Program-made: the position numbers and the translations under genes
Source: Bradyrhizobium diazoefficiens
Lineage (GTDB): Bacteria > Pseudomonadota > Alphaproteobacteria > Rhizobiales > Xanthobacteraceae
Length of the DNA stretch: 64,000 nt
Assembly (NCBI RefSeq): GCF_016616885.1
Contig: NZ_CP067102.1
Span: 4,988,501 to 5,052,500 of the forward strand
Reading direction: 5' to 3'
Shown here: positions 24,818-33,447 of the stretch, piece by piece
Numbering within the stretch: the stretch's first letter is position 1
How the letters are laid out: every line of letters begins with the position of its first letter
Notes under the pieces: generated by a model
Database searches by the model: none
The model's input: the letters and a program-made list of their open reading frames with translations, nothing else
Told to the model about the DNA's origin: nothing

Positions 24818-26113
24818 ATGATCTCGAACTGGCTTTCGGCCGCGCTCGGCCGTCGCAATATCCACTACGGCTGGGTGATGGTCGGCGTGACCTTCTTCGC
24901 CGCGCTGATCAGCGCCGGCACGGTCGGCGCGCCCGGCGTGTTCATCGTTCCGCTCCAGAAGGAATTCGGCTGGAGCACGGCCGAGATCTCCTCCGCGCTC
25001 TCGATCCGCTTCATCCTGTTCGGGCTGATGGCGCCGTTTGCCGCCGCCCTCCTCAACCGCTACGGCCTGCGCAACGTCACGCTGACGGCGCAGCTCATCG
25101 TCGTCTCCGCACTGGTGGCCTCGCTCGGCATGACGCAGGTCTGGCAACTCGTCGCGTTGTGGGGTGTGGTGATCGGCATCGGCACCGGCATGACCGCGCT
25201 GGTGCTCGGCGCCACCATCGCAACGCGCTGGTTCGCGGCGCGGCGCGGCCTCGTCGTCGGCATCCTGACCGCGAGCGTCGCCACCGGCCAGCTCGTATTC
25301 CTGCCGCTGCTGGCAAGCCTGACCGAACGTTACGGCTGGCGGCTCGCGCTTGGCTTCGTCTGCATCATGCTCGGCGTTTCTGCGGCGGCGGTCTTGCTCA
25401 TCATGCGCGACCGCCCAAGCGACCTCGGCCTGCGTCCGTTCGGCGACGAAGGCACCTCGCCCGTGCCCGGCCCGCCCGTGAGCCACGGCTCGATCACGGC
25501 CGCGGCGCTCGGCACGCTGCGCGACGCCTCGAAGTCGAGTGCATTCTGGATCCTGTTTGCAACCTTCTTCGTCTGCGGCGCCTCGACCAACGGGCTCGTG
25601 CAGGTGCACCTGATCCCGATGTGCCTCGATTTCGGCATCCCGCAGGTGCAGGCCGCAAGCTTGCTCGCGGCAATGGGCATCTTCGACTTCTTCGGGACCA
25701 TCATGTCGGGCTGGCTGTCGGACCGTTACGACAATCGCTTCCTGCTGTTCTGGTATTACGGCCTGCGCGGGCTCTCGCTGATCTTCCTGCCCTTCAGCGA
25801 TTTCTCGTTCTACGGCCTGTCGATCTTCGCAATGTTCTACGGCCTCGACTGGATCGCGACCGTGCCGCCGACGGTGCGGCTGACCGCGCAAAAATTCGGG
25901 CCCGAACGCGCCAATCTGGTGTTCGGCTGGATATTCGCCGGCCATCAGCTCGGCGCCGGCACCGCGGCATTCGGCGCAGGCCTGTCGCGGACGTTGCTGC
26001 AAAGCTACTTGCCCGCCTTCTTCATCGCCGGCGCGCTCTGCGTGTTCGCCTCGCTGATGGTGCTGGCGCTGTCGCGGCAACCGAAGCCGCAAACGAAACC
26101 CGCGATGGCCTAG
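24818..26113 (+). CDS. MFS transporter
   Basis: 431 residues with about 12 hydrophobic segments. The N-terminus IHYGWVMVGVTFFAALISAGTVGAPGVFIVPLQKEFGWSTAEISSAL is typical of the oxalate:formate antiporter/monocarboxylate-like group (OFA family). The loop motif GWLSDRYDNRFLLFWYYGLRGLSLIFLP follows TM8. It probably carries an organic acid across the inner membrane. The stop overlaps the convergent porin gene by 4 bp (26110-26113). Confidence 0.88.
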   Translation: MISNWLSAALGRRNIHYGWVMVGVTFFAALISAGTVGAPGVFIVPLQKEFGWSTAEISSALSIRFILFGLMAPFAAALLNRYGLRNVTLTAQLIVVSALVASLGMTQVWQLVALWGVVIGIGTGMTALVLGATIATRWFAARRGLVVGILTASVATGQLVFLPLLASLTERYGWRLALGFVCIMLGVSAAAVLLIMRDRPSDLGLRPFGDEGTSPVPGPPVSHGSITAAALGTLRDASKSSAFWILFATFFVCGASTNGLVQVHLIPMCLDFGIPQVQAASLLAAMGIFDFFGTIMSGWLSDRYDNRFLLFWYYGLRGLSLIFLPFSDFSFYGLSIFAMFYGLDWIATVPPTVRLTAQKFGPERANLVFGWIFAGHQLGAGTAAFGAGLSRTLLQSYLPAFFIAGALCVFASLMVLALSRQPKPQTKPAMA

Positions 26114-27495
26114 TACCTGATCGTGGTGGTGACGCCGAATATCGCGGCGTCACCAATCCGCGACACGCCGGTCGGATCGTTCGGGTTCGGGATGCCGCCC
26201 GACGGCCTGAACACATATTGGAAATAAGGCGCGATCAGCCAGCCCGGCTTGATGTGCGCCTCGTAGATCATCTCGATCAGGGCCTCGCTGCTGCGCACCG
26301 GGCTCTGGATGCCGCTGAAGTACTGGGTGTCGACATCGAGGCTTCGGGCGGCCCCCGAAATCCGCATATAGGCCAAGCCGATCCCGAAGCGATCGAGCGG
26401 TCGGCCCGGCGTAAACCCGACGAAGCCGACACCGCCATCGAGATAGAGGTCGATCAAATTGCGATCCGGCGGGCTGTAGGCGATGCGGCCGAATGCGGTG
26501 ACGCCGGGGATCGAGGCCGACACGGTCTTTTCGGTTTCGGTCCCCGGCGGCCGCCACAGGGCCTGCTCGACGACGGCGTAGATTCCGTAATTGCCATTGA
26601 GCTTCGCCGGGATGCCCGATCCGGTGGGATCCGCGAGCGAAAAACCTTCCACGGTGAAGCGCTGGCTGTCGAAGTCGCCGAAATGATACCAGCCACCAGG
26701 CGTGTAGTTGCCGGCAAGCGCGCTTCCGCCGATGTCGACATGATAATCGACATGGATCTGCCCGATGACCCAGGCCGGATCGTTGACGCGAAACGCCAGA
26801 CCATGATTGTCGCGCGTCTGCGGATCGCCCTCGCCGGGTGCGGCCGCGCTGCCGTTGAACACCGCACCGAACACGGTGACGTTGTCGGCGACCTGGGCCT
26901 TGACGCGAATGCCGGGCACCGCAATCGGCGGCGCCGGTCCCCCGGCCGGCAAATTGGTGGCCTTGATGGCAGGCCAGCCGAAGGTGCCGTTGATGAAGAG
27001 GTCGTCGGTCTGGCTGTCGAAGAACTCGACGTCGGCCGCTTGCTGGCCGGCGCGGATGTTCAGCCGGTCGTTGAAGAAGCTCTGCTCGAGATAGGCGTTG
27101 TAAAGCCGCTGGTCGGGCAGCGCCTCGATCTCGCTGATGGTAGCGAGGTTGTGGATGTAATTGCGCGACAGCCCGTGGCCGTAGATGATCAAGCCGTTGG
27201 CGTAGAACCGGCCGCCGGTCCAGCCGACGAGCTTGTCGAGATCGGCGTCGACCGAGAGATCGAGCCGGCCGAAATGGATGGCGCCGCGCCCGACCCCGCC
27301 CGATACATTGCCGATTTTGTCGGCGATATAGGTCGCGCCGAAATTCAGCCCCTTGTTGGCAAGCCCGTCATGCCATTCGTTGAACCATTTTGGAAACAGC
27401 CAGTCGGCCGCGCTCTCATCCTTGGCGCCGGCGAACGCGCTGGTGCTCGCGCACAATACCGCCGTGATCGCGAGCGAACATCGCAACACTCGCAT
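26110..27495 (-). CDS. OprB-like carbohydrate porin
   Basis: 461 residues. A signal peptide (MRVLRCSLAITAVLCASTSAFA) is followed by a mature region with WLFPKWFNEWHDGLANKGLNFGATYIADKIGN, the usual OprB start. There are many alternating amphipathic strands, and it ends in an aromatic-rich strand and terminal Y. Family-typical segments are YNAYLEQSFFNDRLNIRAGQQAADVEFFDSQ and a C-terminal EALIEMIYEAHIKPGWLIAPYFQYVFRPSGG. It forms an outer-membrane channel for sugars or small acids. It shares direction with the ZntB-like gene 3 bp upstream and may be co-transcribed. Confidence 0.88.
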   Translation of the reverse strand: MRVLRCSLAITAVLCASTSAFAGAKDESAADWLFPKWFNEWHDGLANKGLNFGATYIADKIGNVSGGVGRGAIHFGRLDLSVDADLDKLVGWTGGRFYANGLIIYGHGLSRNYIHNLATISEIEALPDQRLYNAYLEQSFFNDRLNIRAGQQAADVEFFDSQTDDLFINGTFGWPAIKATNLPAGGPAPPIAVPGIRVKAQVADNVTVFGAVFNGSAAAPGEGDPQTRDNHGLAFRVNDPAWVIGQIHVDYHVDIGGSALAGNYTPGGWYHFGDFDSQRFTVEGFSLADPTGSGIPAKLNGNYGIYAVVEQALWRPPGTETEKTVSASIPGVTAFGRIAYSPPDRNLIDLYLDGGVGFVGFTPGRPLDRFGIGLAYMRISGAARSLDVDTQYFSGIQSPVRSSEALIEMIYEAHIKPGWLIAPYFQYVFRPSGGIPNPNDPTGVSRIGDAAIFGVTTTIRY

Positions 27496-27498
27496 GCG

Positions 27499-28518
27499 CT
27501 ACTTCTTGAAGATGCCGGTGCGCCGCATGAACAGATAGGCAAGGCCGATCGAGCACACCATCAGCGCCGCCGCCCAGAGGAAGCCCTCGTCGACGTCGGT
27601 GAGCGGCAGGCCCTTGGTGTTCATGCCGAAGATGCCGGTGATCAGCGTCGGCGGCAGCAGCAGCGTCGTCACGATCGAGAGCGTGTGGAGGTGGCGGTTG
27701 CTCTCCTCCTCGTTCTTGAAGCGCAGCTCCTCCTCAAGCAGCCGGCTGCGCTCGCGGAGCTCCACGATGTCGTGATCGAGACCATCGAGCCGCTGGGCGA
27801 GCTTGCCGGCATGAATGCGCAAGGCCGGCGACAGATGATCGGTGTTCTTCTGGTCGAGCCGATGAAACAGCACGCGCAGGCCGGTGAGCTGGCGATGCAA
27901 CCGCACGCAGGTCCGCCGCAGCCGGCCAAGGTCGCGGCGCATCTCCGGCTTCACATCATCGGCCAGAATTCGCTCCTCGATGCCGTCGACCTCCTGGCCG
28001 AGCTTGTCGGCCATCCGATCGAGGGTGTCGGCGACTTCGTCGACGATCTTTTCGAGGAGATGGGCGACGTTGTCGACGCGATAGCCGCCTTCGAGCACCC
28101 GGCGCGTCGCATCCGCCGAGCACAGCGCCTGGTGGCGGCCGGAGACCAGCAGATGCTCGGTCATGGCGAAGCGCAGGAACGCAGTCTCCTCGGTCGCGCT
28201 GTCGATATCGCGAACGAGATCGGAGAACACGCCGTAGACGCAGTGATCGATCACGTGAAGCTGCTGGAACGTGTCGTTCGACAGCAACAGATCGCGCGCC
28301 AATGGCGGCAACGTCGAGGCCGCGATCCACGGCCGCACGCGACCATCTGTCAAATTGAAATGCAGCCAGAGCCGGCCATCATGGCTGAGCTCGATCGGCT
28401 GATCGATCGGCAATGCCTCGGCGCTGCCGTCGCTGTGCAGACGGAACGCCCAGACCAGGCCGGGAATGGCCGGCGCAACATCCGACATCACGCTGGCAAG
28501 CTTTGCCGGCTCAGCCAT
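27499..28518 (-). CDS. CorA/ZntB-family divalent cation transporter
   Basis: 339 residues from ATG 28518 (MAEPAKLASVMSD). A long cytoplasmic alpha/beta and coiled-coil region (LDQKNTDHLSPALRIHAGKLAQRLDGLDHDIVELRERSRLLEEEL) leads to two C-terminal membrane helices. The pore motif is FGMNTKGLPL between them. Two-helix architecture and GxN motif place it in CorA/ZntB; the N-terminal PGLVWAFRLHSDG resembles ZntB, suggesting Zn2+ transport coupled to protons. Mg2+ transport cannot be excluded. Confidence 0.87.
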   Translation of the reverse strand: MAEPAKLASVMSDVAPAIPGLVWAFRLHSDGSAEALPIDQPIELSHDGRLWLHFNLTDGRVRPWIAASTLPPLARDLLLSNDTFQQLHVIDHCVYGVFSDLVRDIDSATEETAFLRFAMTEHLLVSGRHQALCSADATRRVLEGGYRVDNVAHLLEKIVDEVADTLDRMADKLGQEVDGIEERILADDVKPEMRRDLGRLRRTCVRLHRQLTGLRVLFHRLDQKNTDHLSPALRIHAGKLAQRLDGLDHDIVELRERSRLLEEELRFKNEEESNRHLHTLSIVTTLLLPPTLITGIFGMNTKGLPLTDVDEGFLWAAALMVCSIGLAYLFMRRTGIFKK

Positions 28519-28632
28519 GCTGACCCCCACATCATTGCAGCCCACGCCCCGGGGGGCCATTACTGGCCTCCTCCGGGTCCTTCACCTGCAGTCAATTACG
28601 CCTGTGTTACAGTTTGATGATGGCGCGCCGCC

Positions 28633-29415
28633 CTACTCCGCGGCCAGCCCCGTCGCGGCCGCGGCCTCCGCTTCCTTGACGTAGTCGTGGACGACACGGC
28701 CGAACGGCAGCGTCAGGTCGGCGATGTAGTGATGGGCGCCGATGCAGCGGCGGACCGGGAAATCCGCAACCGGGGCGTTGACATGCGGCACCAGATGCAG
28801 CCGGCCGGGACCCATCCAGGAGCCCTTCGGCACGATGTCGATCAGGTTGATCGCGACCAGCTGGCAGACCTCGAGATGGCCGTCGACGCCCGGGATCATC
28901 TTCAGATTGACTTGCGTCTTCGACAGCGTGGCGCGGGTGCGATCGCCGTTGCCGGCCATGCTCTCGTGCTTGTAGCCCATCGTCCCCATGGCAACGAGCT
29001 GGCCGGCATATTCCAGCGTGCCCGTCAGCGTGTCCTTGACGATCTCGAGTTTTGGATGGGCGTATTTCTTGGGAAAGCCCCAGATCTCGCGGCCGGCCGC
29101 GATCGGCGGATCATCGTCCAGATACATCTGCGAGACGAAGTTGACCTCCTCGCCGTGCAGCCGCGCCGGGATCACGAGACCGGATTCGGTGTAGCTGCCG
29201 AAGCCGGACGAGTCCGGCATCTTGATCCATTCATAATGCACGATCGGTTGCTCGATCGGCTCCAGCGGCTCAGGCAGGCCGGCGCGGATCAAGTCCGGAT
29301 CGGTCTCGTAGGTGATGACAAGGAATTCGCGGTTGACGAAGCGGTACGGTCCGGCCGGATAGCTCGGCCCGGCGGCCGGCATGGACGGAAGCCTCAGCAC
29401 GTCTTCCCTGCGCAT
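28633..29415 (-). CDS. adc: Acetoacetate decarboxylase
   Basis: 260 residues from ATG 29415 (MRREDVLRLPSMPAAGPSYPAGPYRF). Active-site segment GREIWGFPKKYAHPKL carries the two adjacent lysines, the first forming the Schiff base and the second lowering its pKa. EVNFVSQMYLDDDPP and GHLEVCQLVAINLIDI are also family-typical. It decarboxylates acetoacetate to acetone and CO2. It is divergent from a patatin-like gene, a pairing I recall from other Bradyrhizobium loci dealing with hydroxybutyrate/acetoacetate. Confidence 0.92.
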   Translation of the reverse strand: MRREDVLRLPSMPAAGPSYPAGPYRFVNREFLVITYETDPDLIRAGLPEPLEPIEQPIVHYEWIKMPDSSGFGSYTESGLVIPARLHGEEVNFVSQMYLDDDPPIAAGREIWGFPKKYAHPKLEIVKDTLTGTLEYAGQLVAMGTMGYKHESMAGNGDRTRATLSKTQVNLKMIPGVDGHLEVCQLVAINLIDIVPKGSWMGPGRLHLVPHVNAPVADFPVRRCIGAHHYIADLTLPFGRVVHDYVKEAEAAAATGLAAE

Positions 29416-29642
29416 CGCGGATCTCCTGTGTGATGTCTGTGATGTCGGCGCGGCCACATCTCGCCCGATGCAAATCGCTAGCCGTCCTCGTTGACTGCGA
29501 TGTGAAGGATTTCCGTCAGCCGCACGACCTTCCGCCATTCTCGCTACGGTTCGCCTGCATGCAGAGGATGCATCGGCGCCGAATTTGTCATCACGCCGTC
29601 ACCGCCGGACGCAATCGTCCGGGAAAGGCAGGAGGCATCACC

Positions 29643-30818
29643 ATGGACGCCCGCACGTCGCAACCGACCCATCAGACCCATCAGCCTCCTGCGCGGGGCT
29701 GGCGCCCTGAGCGGTGCGACCGTGTCGCGCTGGTCTTGCAGGGCGGCGGCGCGCTCGGCGCCTACCAGGCCGGCGTCTACCAGGCGCTGCACGAGGCCGG
29801 CATCGAGCCCGACTGGGTCACCGGCGTCTCGATCGGCGCGATCAACTCCTCCATCATTGCCGGCAACAAGCCGGAGAAGCGGCTCGAGGCCTTGCGCATC
29901 TTCTGGGAGCGCATTACCAACCGCAAGATCTGGCACTACACGCCGGATGGCGACATCTTCCGCCAATGGCGCAACCTCTACAGCTCCTGGATGACGTCCG
30001 CGATGGGCCAGCCGGGCTTCTTCACCCCGCATCAGGTCAATCCCTGGCTCAGCCCGGTCGGCGCCCGGACCGCGACGAGCTATTACGACACGGCTGCACT
30101 TAAGGCGACCCTGCTCGAGCTCGTTGATTTCGACCTCATCAACGAGAAGAAGATCCGCTTCGCGGTCGGCGCGGTCAACGTGCTCTCAGGCAACTTCATC
30201 TATTTCGACAACGCCCATGACGAGATCGAACCGGAGCACATCATGGCCTCCGGCGCCCTGCCCCCGGCACTGCCGATGGTGCGGATCGGCACCGATCATT
30301 TCTGGGACGGCGGCATCGTCTCCAACACGCCGCTGCAGCATCTGCTGGACCAGGAGGACGCGCTCAATTCGCTGGTGTTCCAGGTCGACCTGTTCAGCGC
30401 GCGTGGCGTGCTGCCGCGATCGATCCAGGACGTGATGGCCCGCCACAAGGACATCATGTATTCCTCGCGCACCCGCCACAACACCGACGTCTATCGCCGC
30501 ACCCATAATCTCAAGGTGCTGCTCTACAAGGCGCTTGCAAAGATCCCGGACGAGCAATTGTCCGAGGAGGATCGTAGCCTCAAGGCTAGCCTGCGCAACA
30601 TGCCGGAGATCGCGATCCTGCATCTGATCTACCAGCAGAAGGCCTATGAGGGCGACGCCAAGGACCACGAGTTCTCAGGCACCTCGATGCGCGAGCACTG
30701 GACCTCTGGCTACGAGGACACCAAGCGAACGCTGAAGCGTCGCGACTGGATCAAGATGCCGGAGGAAGGCATGGGGCTCGTGGTGCACGACGTGCACCGG
30801 GAGACGGAGAGCGCGTAG
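29643..30818 (+). CDS. Patatin-like phospholipase with DUF3734 C-terminus
   Basis: 391 residues from ATG 29643 (MDARTSQPTHQTH), preceded by AGGAGG. The patatin fold has LQGGGALGAYQAGVYQALHEAG (oxyanion loop), the nucleophile in GVSIGAINSSI and the catalytic Asp in DGGIVSNTPLQHLL. The C-terminal third (RRTHNLKVLLYKAL to the end) is the DUF3734 extension found in proteobacterial patatins near PHB/acetoacetate genes. It hydrolyses lipid esters. Histidine repeats (QPTHQTHQPP) in the leader are low complexity. A repeat with an IS element follows 12 bp after the stop. Confidence 0.9.
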   Translation: MDARTSQPTHQTHQPPARGWRPERCDRVALVLQGGGALGAYQAGVYQALHEAGIEPDWVTGVSIGAINSSIIAGNKPEKRLEALRIFWERITNRKIWHYTPDGDIFRQWRNLYSSWMTSAMGQPGFFTPHQVNPWLSPVGARTATSYYDTAALKATLLELVDFDLINEKKIRFAVGAVNVLSGNFIYFDNAHDEIEPEHIMASGALPPALPMVRIGTDHFWDGGIVSNTPLQHLLDQEDALNSLVFQVDLFSARGVLPRSIQDVMARHKDIMYSSRTRHNTDVYRRTHNLKVLLYKALAKIPDEQLSEEDRSLKASLRNMPEIAILHLIYQQKAYEGDAKDHEFSGTSMREHWTSGYEDTKRTLKRRDWIKMPEEGMGLVVHDVHRETESA

Positions 30819-30830
30819 TTCTATCCTGCT

Positions 30831-30891
30831 CGTCATTGCGAGCGAAGCAATCGCAAGTAGCACGCGGCTACCTCCAGGTCGTCATTGCGAG
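30831..30891. repeat. Two GTCATTGCGAG repeat starts in tandem; the second is cut by an IS
   Basis: CGTCATTGCGAGCGAAGCAATC at 30831-30852 is a short copy. Its second neighbour CGTCATTGCGAG at 30880-30891 stops at the IS junction and resumes at 32446 with CGCAGCGAAGCAATCC. Confidence 0.85.
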
Positions 30892-31005
30892 TTGGGACCA
30901 GCATTGAGGGGCTGACGCGCGCTGGATGAAACTTTTCGGGGGTGGAGAGAGGCGGTAGATTGGGGCGCCGTCGGCAAAGAGGTCGATTACTCTCTGGTGC
31001 GTGAG

Positions 31006-31111
31006 AGCCCGGTTGCGAGTTGGACCCGGGTTGCCTGGATGACCCACACTGGCGCGGAGGGGCAACATGGCCCTGGAGCACGCTTCCTAGCATTCTTTTC
31101 TGACAGGCGCC
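31006..31111 (+). ncRNA. Candidate bridge RNA guide loops in the IS left end
   Basis: Two stem-loops lie upstream of the transposase. In the first, AGCCCGG (31006-31012) pairs with CCGGGTT (31026-31032, one G-U) and displays TTGCGAGTTGG (31013-31023), identical to the left junction at 30885-30895. In the second, GGC-CCTG (31069-31075) pairs with CAGG-C-GCC (31104-31111) and displays CTTCCTAGC (31083-31091), identical to the right junction at 32438-32446. Order (target-like loop first, donor-like loop second) agrees with the IS621 bridge RNA. Complementary right-hand guides were not convincingly found. The RNA's 5' end is undetermined. Confidence 0.55.
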
Positions 31112-31145
31112 TATGCCGCCGGCGCGAACTGTTGAGGAGAGCAGC

Positions 31146-32417
31146 ATGGATATTCTGTACGAGCGGGTGGCTGGCCTGGATGTGCACAAGGACACGGTCG
31201 TGGCCTGTGTGCGGATCATGGTCGACGGCAAGGCGCAGCGGGAGTGCCGGACCTTTGCAGCCGCGACTGAACAGCTTGGGGAGCTGCGAAGGTGGCTGGA
31301 AGAAAGCCGGTGCACGCATGTGGCGATGGAGGCGACGGGCGTCTACTGGATGCCAGTGTTCCGAATCCTGGGCGAAGGCGCCTTTGAACTGATCGTCGCC
31401 AATGCCGCGCACATCAAGAATGTGCCGGGACGCAAGACCGACATGAACGATGCGATGTGGATCGCCGATCTGTTGGCCTGCGGGCTGATCAAGGGCAGCT
31501 TCATTCCGGAGGAGGAGGTTCAGGAGTTGCGCGCGCTGACGCGGACGCGCAAGCAGCTGGTTCGCGAGCAGACGCGGCACGTGCAGCGGATCGAGAAGAC
31601 GCTGGCAGAAGCCAACATCAAGCTTGGCTCAGTGATCTCCGACATCATGGGCGCGAGCGGCCGGCGGATCATCCAGGCGATGATTGAGGGCGTGCGGCAG
31701 CCCAACAAGCTGGCCGAGCTAGCCGGCAAGCAGATCAAGGCCTCGCCGAAGGAGCTCTACGACGCGTTGCACGGGCGGCTGACGGATCACCACCGCTTTC
31801 TGCTCGCGCTTCATCTGCAGCAGCGGGATGGCCTGGATGAGACGATTCGCAAGCTTGATGTCGAAATCGCTCAGCGGATCGAGTGCATGGAAGCGGAGGT
31901 CAACGGTGGCAAGATCCCCTTTCGCCACTTGATCGGATTGTTGACCACCATTCCCGGGGTCAGCGCGGTGGCGGCGCCGGCCATTCTGTCCGAGATCGGC
32001 GCCGACATGAGCCGCTTCCAGACCGCTGGCCATCTCGTCGCCTGGACCGGACTGTGTCCCGGACAGAACGAGAGCGCCGGCAAGCGCAAGTCCTCGCGCC
32101 TGCGCAAGGGCGCGCCGTGGCTCAAGACGATGCTCATTCAATGTGCCTGGGCTGCCAAGCGCACAAAGAACAGCTACTACCGGGCGCAGTTCTTCCGCTT
32201 GCAGGCCAAGCGCGGGCCGCAAAAGGCTATCTGCGCCGTCGCTGCCTCGATCCTCACCGCAATCTACCACATCCTCAAAGACGGCACGGAGCACCGCGAC
32301 CTCGGCGCTGCTTACTTCGACCGCCGGCCCACGGAGGTCCAAGCAAGCCGCCTCGTCGCGCGCCTCAAAAAGCTGGGCTTCACCGTCCAACTCCAGCCCA
32401 TCGCGGAGGCCGCCTGA
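31146..32417 (+). CDS. IS110-family transposase (DEDD/Ser recombinase)
   Basis: 423 residues from ATG 31146 (MDILYERVAGLDVHKDTVV), preceded by GAGGAG. DEDD residues are visible in AGLDVHKDTV, AMEATGVYWMPVF and GRKTDMNDAMWIADLLA. A coiled middle region (RTRKQLVREQTRHVQRIEKTL) follows. The C-terminal Tnp2 domain has LTTIPGVSAVAAPAILSEIG and AWTGLCPGQNESAGKRKSSRLRKG with the candidate catalytic serine. The frame is intact. It shares only family-level resemblance with the transposase at 7.6 kb, so the two elements are independent arrivals. Confidence 0.93.
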   Translation: MDILYERVAGLDVHKDTVVACVRIMVDGKAQRECRTFAAATEQLGELRRWLEESRCTHVAMEATGVYWMPVFRILGEGAFELIVANAAHIKNVPGRKTDMNDAMWIADLLACGLIKGSFIPEEEVQELRALTRTRKQLVREQTRHVQRIEKTLAEANIKLGSVISDIMGASGRRIIQAMIEGVRQPNKLAELAGKQIKASPKELYDALHGRLTDHHRFLLALHLQQRDGLDETIRKLDVEIAQRIECMEAEVNGGKIPFRHLIGLLTTIPGVSAVAAPAILSEIGADMSRFQTAGHLVAWTGLCPGQNESAGKRKSSRLRKGAPWLKTMLIQCAWAAKRTKNSYYRAQFFRLQAKRGPQKAICAVAASILTAIYHILKDGTEHRDLGAAYFDRRPTEVQASRLVARLKKLGFTVQLQPIAEAA

Positions 32418-32445
32418 CGCTAAACCATCAGCCGTTTCTTCCTAG

Positions 32446-32514
32446 CGCAGCGAAGCAATCCAGAGTCCTTCCGCGGTGGCAGCCTGGATTGCTTCGCTTG
32501 CGCTCGCAATGACG
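32446..32514. repeat. Right part of the GTCATTGCGAG repeat disrupted by the second IS110-type element
   Basis: CGCAGCGAAGCAATCCAGAG, then CCTGGATTGCTTCG and CTCGCAATGACG. It completes the repeat begun at 30880-30891. Confidence 0.88.
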
Positions 32515-32519
32515 GTGTT

Positions 32520-33175
32520 TGACGCATCGTCACGTTCGATCAATTCGCGCTTTAGCCCGCAGACACACTTCCGCATTCTCGCGGCTCATACTGCCCGAGC
32601 TTTGCTCTCGTCTTCGCACCCTCTTGAAGCAAGGGCGCAGGGAAGGCCGGGCGCCGGCTGCACCCGCAGTCCCGTGTGCAAAAAAGACGCGCACGGGGTG
32701 GACGACAGGTGACGCCGGAACGCCCGGCCTTCCCTGCGCGAATGGTTTTACGGCTTATGTCGCGCTCTCCCCGGGGAGCGATGCACTATTGCCCCCGTCG
32801 CCTTGCGGATCACTGATGTGCGGATCCGGTTGGACCACACACATCACCACAAGACTTGACGCACAGACCCCGGGCGTCAGGACCACACGATTTTGCCGTC
32901 CGCGCACATCCCCGCTCCTCGCTCCGATGACTGGCGTGCGCTCGCCACCGAAGCCGAACGAAGACGCTGTCAGCGCCGTGTCGTGCCGCGCTCGCCCTGC
33001 TCACGGAGCACCATTGAAGGAGTTCCGCCCTGCAGCTTGAAATGCGCGCCGACGCAGTCGCGGCCACCGCCTCCCTGCCCGCGCCTCGTGACGATCGCGA
33101 AACGCCCCTTTGTGGCGGGCGGGATAAGCACAACCTACGCTATATCCGAAATTCGGTAAATAGGAATATTTTTGC
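32520..33175. repeat. Long gene-free repeat-like unit with a 19-bp inverted repeat
   Basis: No credible gene lies between the IS and 33448. A perfect 19-bp inverted repeat, GCGCAGGGAAGGCCGGGCG (32635-32653) and its complement (32721-32739), encloses a 67-nt segment. That segment has its own hairpin CCGTGTGC/GCGCACGG (one G-U). Open frames across the unit (32519-33040 plus, 33001-33381 minus) have arginine/proline-rich, frame-independent composition. I recall near-identical hypothetical ORFs in many copies in Bradyrhizobium, which points to a dispersed non-coding repeat. From 33176 to 33447 I see only AT-richer DNA likely to carry the next gene's promoter. Confidence 0.55.
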
Positions 33176-33447
33176 ACGATGGGATTGACAGGGTGTTTTT
33201 GCCCGATGACATCTCCGCTACCGGGGCACCGGCGATGTCGTCGGGCGTCAAATTTACTGCAGCCTTTGCGCATTGCGCCGGCCGCGACCGCTTGCGATCT
33301 CCACTGCGCAGCTTCGTCAATGGTGCTGACGGTAATTCCCCGGAATTGCCGTTGCGACTGACCCGGTCTGGGATGCGTCATTCAACGCCCACTTCGAGAC
33401 AGACGACTGCCCTGCCTCCGCATCGTACATCGGATCTGGAGATGATC

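Larger units (their letters stand above)
30892..32445 (+). mobile_element. IS110-superfamily insertion sequence, IS110-like layout (about 1.55 kb)
   Basis: Boundaries come from the interrupted repeat: ATTGCG-AG at 30884-30891 on the left and CCT-AG-CGCAGCG at 32441-32450 on the right, again with AG at both junctions. No terminal inverted repeats of note. The transposase fills 31146-32417, leaving about 254 bp of non-coding left end but only about 28 bp at the right. This is the IS110/IS621-type layout, opposite to the element at 7.5 kb. Confidence 0.88.

Noticed and set aside
24808..28617. 1269-codon plus-strand open frame spanning the MFS, porin and ZntB genes
   Set aside because: It runs across three well-supported genes in another frame and has low-complexity composition.
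32519..33040. 173-codon frame in the repeat-like unit, often seen as a hypothetical protein
   Set aside because: Translated from palindromic repeat DNA, no ribosome site, biased composition, and equally open frames on the other strand.
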